NCBI RefSeq assembly: GCF_004522095.1
Contig: NZ_SPUI01000002.1
Coordinates: forward strand, 1,116,001-1,180,000
DNA: 64,000 nucleotides
Origin: Nocardioides sp. 503
GTDB taxonomy: Bacteria; Actinomycetota; Actinomycetes; Propionibacteriales; Nocardioidaceae
Direction of reading: 5' to 3'
Shown: in pieces, positions 1 to 9,400 of the stretch
How positions within the stretch are numbered: position 1 is the first letter of the stretch
Layout: the number at the start of each line of letters is the position of its first letter
Program-made: the position numbers and the translations under genes
Notes under the pieces: model-generated
Seen by the model: only the letters and a program-made list of their open reading frames with translations
What the model was told of the DNA's origin: nothing
Databases searched by the model: none

Positions 1-84
1 CTGGTCGGTCCACGGACACGAAGGCCCGCGCGCGCGACGTCCAGCGACGTCGTCGGGCCGGCTCTCTCGTGCGTTCCTGGACCC
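1..84. other. Window edge, no gene recognised
   Basis: No coding region is supported in bases 1-425 before the giant gene. The first 84 bases show no recognisable gene. The rest of the gap holds one full and one half copy of the dispersed inverted repeat and the promoter of the giant gene; all are listed separately. Short reading frames here are high-GC shadows. Confidence 0.5.
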
Positions 85-148
85 CGCCGTGTGGTCACCA
101 ACCGCAGGTTCGAGCGCCTCAAACGTGCGGTTGGTGACCAAACGGCAG
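85..148. repeat. Dispersed 65-bp inverted repeat, copy 1 (variant)
   Basis: The left arm keeps GGTCACCAACCGCA and the right arm keeps TGCGGTTGGTGACCAAA. The usual CTGCGG is changed to a CCG-containing form on the left and to CGGCAG on the right, so the outer arms still pair with each other. This copy is more diverged than most. No gene end is visible beside it because the upstream neighbour lies outside the window. Confidence 0.8.
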
Positions 149-247
149 GGATCGGCCACCCGCGGCGGGAGGAGACCACCCCGGGCCCGCCTCGGACAGT
201 CGGACGCCGTCATCGCCGACCACGCGGCCGGATCCGGACGCCCCTGA

Positions 248-271
248 CCTGCGGTTGGTGACCAAACCGCG
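248..271. repeat. Half copy of the dispersed inverted repeat (copy 2)
   Basis: Only the right half (TGCGGTTGGTGACCAAACCG) is present, with no left partner within 60 bases. It is about 100 bp from the full copy, so it may be a broken second element. Confidence 0.75.
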
Positions 272-389
272 AGTGCGTCGGCCTCCGGCGGTGACCGGTT
301 CCGGACGCGGCGGGGTGGGGTGGGGTACGTCACGTGGTGCGCGTGGGGCCGATCGCCCCGTTCGACTGCGCGGATCCCGGCGGGCCGCT

Positions 390-395
390 TAGGGT
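390..395 (+). promoter_or_regulatory. Putative -10 box (TAGGGT) of the giant surface protein gene
   Basis: TAGGGT lies 30 nt before the GTG start. It matches the TAGGST boxes that precede many genes in this window. An AAGGAG ribosome-binding site follows at 414-419, so this transcript should carry a short leader. No clear -35 box was seen. Confidence 0.45.
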
Positions 396-425
396 CGCCC
401 AGAACCTCGGATCAAGGAGCACTAC

Positions 426-3400
426 GTGCGTCGTCGGACGGGTCGCCGTCCAGGCGCCATGGTTGTACTCTCGCTCGTTCTCGGGCTCGTCGCCGTCACG
501 GCGCCCGTCGACGCGGCTCCCGCACTCCCGGCATCGCCGTCGGCCCTCGCCGACGGGGTGACCGCAGCCCGCACCACGGCGGCAGCGACCGCGGCGACGA
601 CCCGGACCGCCGACGACGAGGACGGCGGGTCCGGCACCGTCCCCGACATCGACGCCAACTACGGCGACACCAGCGTCGACCTGCCGCGCCCCGTCCACGG
701 CGCGACCGCCATCCGGCTGCTGGGCGAGCAGGTCGACGAGGCGGCCGCGCTCAACGACCTGGAGACCGACGAGCTGGTCGACCTCCTGCGCACGGACCCC
801 ACCGCCTGGCTCGACGCCGAGGGACTGGTGTTCTTCAAGGACGTCGCCGTCGAGCCGCAGGGCGACCTGCCGGTGCCGGCCGCCGCCGCGCCGCTGGACC
901 AGACCTTCCTCCTGCACAGCCGGCCCGGCGCGAAGCGCACGATCTTCCTCGACTTCGACGGCGGCAGCGTCAGCGGCACCAGCTGGCACGCCCAGAAGCC
1001 GGGCCTCCCCACGACCCAGCCGGCCTGGCGTCCCTCCGGGGCCACCTCCGGCTCGTTCAACAGCACCGACCTCGCCGCCTTCCAGTCCGTCTACGAGGGC
1101 GTGGCCGAGGACTACGCGGCGTTCGACGTGGACGTGACCACCGCGGACCCGGGCGCCGCGGCCATCCTGCGCAGCAGCCTGAGCGACGAGGTCTACGGCT
1201 CGCACGTGCTGATCACGCCCGACGCGGTCTCTCACGACACGCTCTGCGGCAAGGTGTCGGAGGGCTTCGGCTGCGGCGGCGTGGCCTACCTCGGTGTCTT
1301 CGACGAGGCTCGGGGCCCGGGCGGCGACGGCTACGGCTACGCCCAGCCGGCCTGGGTGTTCCCCCAGAGCGCAGCGGCCTCCGTGAAGGGTGTCACCGAG
1401 GCTGCCAGCCACGAGGCCGGACACCAGCTCAGCCTCTCCCACGACGGCAACCAGGCGGGTGTCGACAACTACGACACGGGTCACGGTGCGTGGGCCCCGA
1501 TCATGGGCGCCGGCTACAGCCACCCGATCACGCAGTGGTCGAAGGGTGACTACGCCTCGGCCAACAACCGCGAGGACGACGTCGCGATCCTCGGCGCCAA
1601 GCTGGGCCTACGGGTCGACGAGGCTCCCTCGGTCATCGTCGGCGCGCCGGTGAAGCCGACGGGGGCGGCCTACATCAGCAGCCGCACCGACGTCGACACC
1701 TACCTGCTCGGCACCTGCTCGGGCGCGGTGTCGATCGCGGCGAACCCGCTGTCGGCGATGCCGGACCTCGACATCAAGCTGACCCTGCTCAACGCCGCCG
1801 GCAGCGTCGTGGCCGCGGCCGACCCCGCCTCGGGCCAGACGAGCGTCAGCGTTGCCACCGGGATGGCCGCCTCGATCAACCAGACGCTCGGCTCCGCCAC
1901 CTACTACCTCCAGGTCGACGGTGTCGGGTTCGGCACCTGGGCCAACGGGTACGACGACTACGGCTCCCTCGGCGCCTACACCGTCAGCACCAACGGCTGC
2001 GACGGCGCGGCCCCCACGGGCACCCCGACGGCCCCGGTCTCGGTGACGGGCACGCCGCACGCCTCGGACTCGACGGTCAACCTCAGCTGGGCCGCCCCGG
2101 CAAGCGACGGCGGCAGCCCCGTCACGGGCTACGTCGTGACCCGCGTCGGCGACCCGACGGTCGTCCAGCTCGGCCCGGGCGCCACCAGCTACTCCTGGAC
2201 CGGCCTGTCGGTGTCGACGACGTACACGTTCCGGGTCACCGCGCTCAACGCACGGGGGCCGGGTCCGACCGTCAGCGTCAACGCGACCACCACCAACGGG
2301 ACGATCAAGCCGGGGGCCCCGCAGGCCGTCAGCGCGCGCTGGCTCAGCGTCGCCGGTGCCGCTCAGATCTCCTACTCGCCTCCGGCCAGCGCCGGCACCC
2401 ACGCCGTGCAGCAGTACGACGTCTTCGTCGACGGCGTCTTCGTCGTCAGCGGCGGCAGCGCCCGGCGCTCGGTCGACGTGCTCAGCAGCCTCCTCACCCC
2501 CGGCACGCACACGCTCGGCGTCGCCGCCACGAGCTTCGCCGGCCAAGGCCCGGTCACCACCGTGTCCGTCGAGGTCCCCGCGCGCCCGGCCAACGACGCG
2601 TTCGCGCAACGCACGACCCTCTCGGGCATCTCCGGGACGGTCACCGGCGACAACCTCGAGTCGTCGGCCGAGGTCGGGGACCCCCGACCCCCCACGACCC
2701 GGATCGTCGCCGGCCGCGCCTCGCTCTGGTACTCCTGGACGGCGCCCCAGTCGGGACTCCTGCAGCTCTCGACGGGATCGAGCGTCGCCGACCGCGACAC
2801 GACCCTCGGGGTCTACGTCGGGACGGCTCTCGGCTCCCTGACGGAGTGGACCGGCAACGACGACGCCACGGGCAAGCTCTCCTCCGTGCAGCTCCTGGTC
2901 ACGGCCGGCACCACCTACTCGATCGCCGTCGACGGGTTCCGCGACATCGCGACCGGGGTCGGCCCGTTCACCCTGTCGTGGAACTTCATCGACGACGGCC
3001 CCAAGTCGACCACGACCTCCCTGGCGGTGGTCTCCAGCGGGACCACCGTGACCCTGTCGGGCAGCGTCACCGCGACCTACGGCGCCCCGATCGGCTACCT
3101 GGAGTACCGCCGCGGCACCGTGATCCTGGGCTACGGCGACGTCAACACCCTGACGACCGCCTCCACGCTCACGGTCGACCGGCAGCCCCGAGGCGAGCAG
3201 ACTTACACGGCACGCTTCGTGCCCGACAGCCCCAGCAGGTTCGTCCCCTCCTCCACGAGCCAGGTCCACACGGTCGTCGGGACTCCCACGACCACGGGGC
3301 TGCAGGCCACGGTCGACGCGCGCAGCGTGACGCTCGCCGTGACCGTCTCGCCGGCGTCGGCCACGGGCTACGTGGAGCTCTACGACGGCAACGTCCAGGT

Positions 3401-6400
3401 CGGCTCGGGCCAGGTCACGACCGGCACGCTGGCGGTGACCCTCACCTCCGTCACCTCCGGCGAGCACAGCTACACCGCGGTCTTCTCGCCCACCCAGTCA
3501 CAGCTCTACGACGGCTCGACCTCCCCTGCCCGCAGCGTCACCGTCGAAGGGCCGCCGGGCATCACGCCCACCGCCACCAGCCTGTCCGGATCCCTCGACG
3601 GGCGCACCGCCACGCTCACCGCGACCGTGCGATCCGGCTCGGGCACCCCGTCGGGCAGCGTCCAGCTCACCGACGCCGGCGTCGTCGTCGCGACCGCGCC
3701 ACTGACCGGCGGCACGGCGACGCTCACGGCCGGCGATCTCACCAAGGGCAGCCACACGTTCCGGGCGACCTTCGTCCCGGAGGACCCGGCGGTCTACGCG
3801 GCTTCCCAGTCCTCCAACGTCGTCCTGTTCGCGCAGGCCACCGTCACGACCACCGAGCTGACGGCCAGCGTCAGCGGACGCACCGCGACCCTGCGGGCCA
3901 CGGTCTCCCCGACCGCCGCGGCCGCAGGCGGCCACGTGCGGTTCATGGAGGGCGGCACGCTCGCCGCGTGGGCCTACGTCACCGACGGTGTCGCGCAGGT
4001 CTCGGTGTCCGGGCTGGCGACGGGGGAGCACACCTACGTCGCGCAGTTCTACCCGATCGACCCCACCCGCAACGACTACTCGAGCTCCCCGGCACGCACC
4101 GCCATCGTCCTGGCGAACCCGACCACGACGGTCCTGGGCTCCGCGGTCGTCGACCGTCAGGTCACCCTGTCCGCCACCGTCACCACCACCCTGGGCAGCC
4201 CGGCCGGCTCGGTGCAGTTCCACGAGGACGGCACGCTGGTCGGGACCGGCACGGTCTCCGGCGGCAAGGCCTCCGTCGTCCTCGACGGGGTCACCCGGGG
4301 CGACCACGTCTACGTCGCGACGTTCGTCCCCACCAACCCGGCGGACTTCGCCGGCTCCGTCTCGGCCGCCCACACCGCCGTCGTCACCGCCCCTCGCACC
4401 ACCGCGGACCTGACCGTGGCGGTCGACGGGCGGACCGTGACCCTGGCCAGCAGCGTGAGCGCCACCGAGGGCACCCTCGACGGCACGGTGGAGTTCCGGG
4501 AGGGCGGCACGCTGCTCGGCACCCGCCCGCTGGCCTCCGGTGGGGCGGAGCTGGTGCTGCGCGACGTCGGCCCCGGCCCGCACTCCTACACCGCGACGTT
4601 CGTCCCCAGCAGCGCGAGCCACGTCGGCTCGACGTCGCCGACGCGCACCGCGACGGTCTTCGTCGCCACCGCGACCGCCCTGACCGCGACCCTCGACGCC
4701 CGGCGGATCACGCTGGCCGCCGAGGTCACCGGTCCCGGCAGCCCCAGCGGCGTCGTCCGGTTCCGTGACGGCGGCGTCCTCGTCGGCACGGTCACGCTGT
4801 CCGGCGGCGCCGCCACGCTCACCCTGGAGGCGGTCGTCCCGGGCGAGCACACCTACACCGCGACGTTCGAGGCGACCAACCCCGACGCCTACGGCTCCTC
4901 GACGTCGGCGCCCAGCGCGCTCGTCGTCGACCGGGTCGCCACCACCACCACGCTCCAGGCCACGGCGACCGGCCGCACGGTCACGCTCGTGGCGACCGTC
5001 ACCGCCTCCTCCGGCGCCCCCACCGGCACCGTCGAGCTCCGCGACGGCGCGAGCGTCGTCGCCACCGTCACCCTGAGCAACGGCACCGCCACGCGGACCC
5101 TCAGCGGCGTCGCGTTCGGCCCGCACTCCTACACCGCGACGTTCGTGCCCTCGGGCGCGGTCCACCTCGGGTCGGCGTCCGCGAGCCAGGTGACCACCGT
5201 CCTGGGCACCACCACGACCACGCTGGACGGCAGCGTCAGCGGCCGAACCGTCACGCTGACCGCGTCCGTGGCCAGCGACGGCACCCCCGCCGTCGGCCGG
5301 GTGACGTTCTACCGCGGGACGGCACCCTTCTTCGCGGCCGACGTCGTCGCCGGCACGGTGGTGGCCACGCAGACCAACGTCGTGCCCGGCGACTACACCT
5401 ACACGGCGAAGTTCGTCCCCACCAGCAGCGCCAACCACACCGCCTCCGAGTCACCGGCGACGCCGGTGACGGTCGCGAAGGCCGTCTCCACCACCACGCT
5501 CGAGGCGGCCGTCAGCAACCGCACCGTCACCCTCGACGCCGCCGTCACCGTGCCGGGCGGTGCGGCCGCCGGCCAGGTGCGCTTCCGCGAGGGCGAGACC
5601 GTCGTCGGGACCGTCACCCTCTCCTCGGGTGCCGCCCGGCTGACGCTGAGCACCGTGGCCCCCGGCGCGCACACCTACACCGCGACCTTCCTGCCCAGCG
5701 ACTCGGTGACGTACGCCGGGTCGGTGTCCGCCGAGCGCAGCGTCGAGGTCGCACGCATCGCCACCACCACCGGTCTCGCGGCGGTCGTCGACGGCCGCAA
5801 CGTGACACTGACGGCGGTCCCGGCGACCACGTCCGGCACGCTCACCGGGGCCGTGGAGCTTCGTGAGGGCGACACCCTGCTCGACACCGTGCCGCTCACC
5901 GGCGGCAGCTCGGTGCTCGCGCTGTCGGGCGTCACGCCCGGTCAGCACTCCTACACCGCGACGTTCGTTCCCACCGGGACCACGCACGCCGGCTCCACCT
6001 CGCCCACCCGCACCGTGACCGTCGCCGCCGTGGCGACCGTCACCGGCCTGAGCGTGCAGGTCTCCGGACGCACCGTCACCCTGGACGCGAACGTCACGTC
6101 CGCACTGGGCACCCCCGCCGGCGACCTCGTCCTGCGCGACGGCACCACCGTCGTCGGCACGGTCGCGCTGGTGGACGGCTCGGCGACGCTCGAGCTCAGG
6201 TCGGTCGTGCCCGGGGCGCACAGCTACACCGCGACCTTCGCCCCCTCCGACACCGTCAGGCACGGCGCCTCGCAGTCCCCGGCGCGCGTCGTCACGGTCG
6301 ACCCCATCCCGACCACGACCACGCTCACGGCGACGTACGCCGGAGGCCGCTCGCTCACGCTGGAGGCCCAGGTCGCCGGCGACAGCGGCACGCCCGCGGG

Positions 6401-9400
6401 CCGTGTCGTCCTCCGCGACGGCACCACCGTCGTCGGCACGGTCGACGTCGAGGACGGCGCCGCGTCGCGGACGCTGCAGGTCAGCCCGGGCGAGCACACC
6501 TACGTGGCCACGTTCGTCCCGAGCGACCCGGTGACCTACGGCGGCTCCGCCTCGGCGCCCCGCACGGTCACGGCCGACCCCTACGTGACCAGCACCTCGC
6601 TGTCCGCCGCCGCCACCGGGGGGACCGTCGCCCTCGAGGCGCGCACCACGGCGGGCGCCGCCGGCGACGTCGTCTTCCGCGAGGGCGGCGACGTCGTCGC
6701 CACGGTCGCGGTCACCGGCGCGGCCGCATCGGCCATGCTCGAGGACGTCGTCCCGGGGGAGCACACCTACACGGCGACCTTCGTGCCGGCCGATCCCGCG
6801 ACGTACGCCGGCTCGGTCTCTCCGGAGCGCACGGTCAGGGTCAAGAGCCCCAGCGCAACGGCGCTGTCCGCGAGGGTCGCCGGCCGGACGGTCACGCTGA
6901 CCGCCGACGTGACCACGGACGGCTCGGCCGCCGGCGAGGTGGTGTTCCGCGAGGGCGACACCGTGCTGGGCGCCGTCCCCGTGGCCGATGCTGCGGCGTC
7001 GCTGGCCGTGGAGGGCGTCACCCCCGGCGAGCACCGCTACCGGGCGACGTTCGTGCCGGCCTCAGCCGACGCCGTGTCGGGCTCGGTCTCGCCGGTCGCC
7101 TCGGCGACGGTCGACCCGTTCGCGACCAGCACGGCGCTCGGCGCGAGCGCCGAGGGCCGCACGGTCACGCTCGACGTCGAGGTCACCAGCGCCGACGGCA
7201 CGCCGACGGGAGCCGTCGAGCTCCGCCAGGGCGACACCCTGCTGGACACCGTCACGCTGGCCGACGGCGCCGCGACCCTCGACGTCGCGGACGTCGCACC
7301 GGGCGAGCACGCCTACACCGCGACGTACGTCCCCGCCGACGCCGTCGCCTTCGCCGGCTCGACCTCCGCCGAGCGCACCGTCACGGTGGCGCCCGTGGCG
7401 ACGCAGACGACGCTGACCGCGTCGGCCGAGGGCCGCACGGTCACGCTCGCCGCCGAGGTCACGTCCGGCTACGGGAGCCCCGCGGGCGCGGTCGTGCTCC
7501 GCGAGGGCTCGACCGTGCTGGGCACCGTCGAGCTCGAGGACGGGGAGGCCGCCCTGGAGCTGACCGACGTCCACCCGGGTGAGCACACCTACACCGCGAC
7601 GTTCGCGCCGTCGGCGCCCGCGACCCACGCGGCGTCGACCTCGTCGGCGCAGACGGTGGCGGTCGGCGCCATCGCGACGGAGACGTCGCTGACCGCGGCC
7701 GCCGAGGTCCGCACGGTCGCGCTGACCGCGGAGGTGACCGCCGACGGCGGGAGCCCTGCTGGTGACGTCGTCTTCCGTGAGGGTGACGAGGTCGTGGGCC
7801 GCGCGGCCCTCGAGGACGGCGTCGCCTCCCTGGAGCTGACCGACGTCGCACCGGGGGCGCACGCCTACACCGCGACGTTCGTGCCCGCCGACGAGGTCCG
7901 CCACGGCGGGTCGGTCTCCGCGGAGCGACACGTCGTCGTCGACCCGATCGCGACGCAGACGGAGCTGAGCGCCGCCGCCGACGCCCGTACCGTCACGCTG
8001 TCGGCCGAGGTGACCGCCGCCGACGGCAGCCCCGCCGGAGACGTGGTGTTCCGTGAGGGTGACGAGGTCGTGGGCCGGGCGACCCTCGAGGACGGCGTCG
8101 CCTCCCTGGAGCTGACCGACGTCGCACCGGGGGCGCACGCCTACACCGCGACGTTCGTGCCCGCCGACGAGGTCCGCCAGGGCGGGTCGGTCTCCGCGGA
8201 GCGCCGCGTCGTCGTCGACCCGATCGCGACGCAGACGGAGCTGAGCGCCGCCGCCGACGCCCGTACCGTCACGCTGTCGGCCGAGGTGACCGCCGCCGGC
8301 GGCAGCCCCGCCGGAGACGTGGTGTTCCGTGAGGGCGACGAGGTCGTGGCCCGGGCGACCCTCGAGGAGGGGACCGCCTCGCTGGAGCTGACCGGCGTCG
8401 CGCTGGGCCAGCACGTCTACACCGCGACGTTCGTGCCCGCCGACGAGGTGCGCCACGGCGGTTCGGTCTCGGCCGAGCGCCGCGTCGTCGTCGACCTGAT
8501 CGTCACCACGACGACGCTGGACGCCGGCGTCGACGTGCGTCGGGTCGTGCTGAGCGCCCGCGTGGACGGCGCCCGCGGCACGCCGGTGGGTGACGTCGTC
8601 TTCCGTGAGGGTGACCAGGTGGTGGGCACGAGCCCCGTCGAGGACGGCGCGGCGTCCGTCGAGCTGACCGCGGCCACGCCCGGCCAGCACGCCTACACCG
8701 CCACGTTCGTGCCGGCAGACGAGTCCCCGTTCGCCGGGTCCGTCTCGGCCGAGCGCTCCGTGGTGGTCGAGCCGATCGTGACCACGACCGAGCTGACCCT
8801 CACCGCACGTGCGCAGACGGTCACCCTCGACGTCCGGGTCGCCGGCGCGTCGGGCTCACCCTCCGGAGACGTCGTGCTGCGTCAGGGGGACACCGTCCTG
8901 GCGACGCTGCCGCTCACCGCGGGCGGGGTCACCTTCGACCGGACCGACCTAGACCCGGGCGAGCACCTGTTCAGCGCGACGTTCGAGCCGAGCGACCCGG
9001 CGACGTACGCCGGGTCGTCCTCGGGCGAGCAGGGCATCACCCTCGGCGCCGTCGCGACGACGACGGCCCTGAAGGCGGTCGTGGACGAGCGCACCGTCAC
9101 CCTGACCGCGACCGTCTCCGCCCAGCGGGGGACCCCCCAGGGCTGGGTCGTCTTCGTCCAGGACGGGCAGGAGGTCGCCTACGAGCAGCTCACCGGCGAC
9201 GGCACCGCCTCCACGACGCGGCTCGCCGTCACGCCCGGCGAGCACGTCTACGCGGCGCGGTTCGTCTTCCCCGAGACGATGCACGCCGAGTCGACGTCGC
9301 CGGAGCGCACCGTCACGGTGTCCGACGCCGCGGTCCGCACCACGACCAGGCTCGAGGCCTCGGTCTCGGGCCACACGGTCTCGCTCACGGCGCAGGTCGA

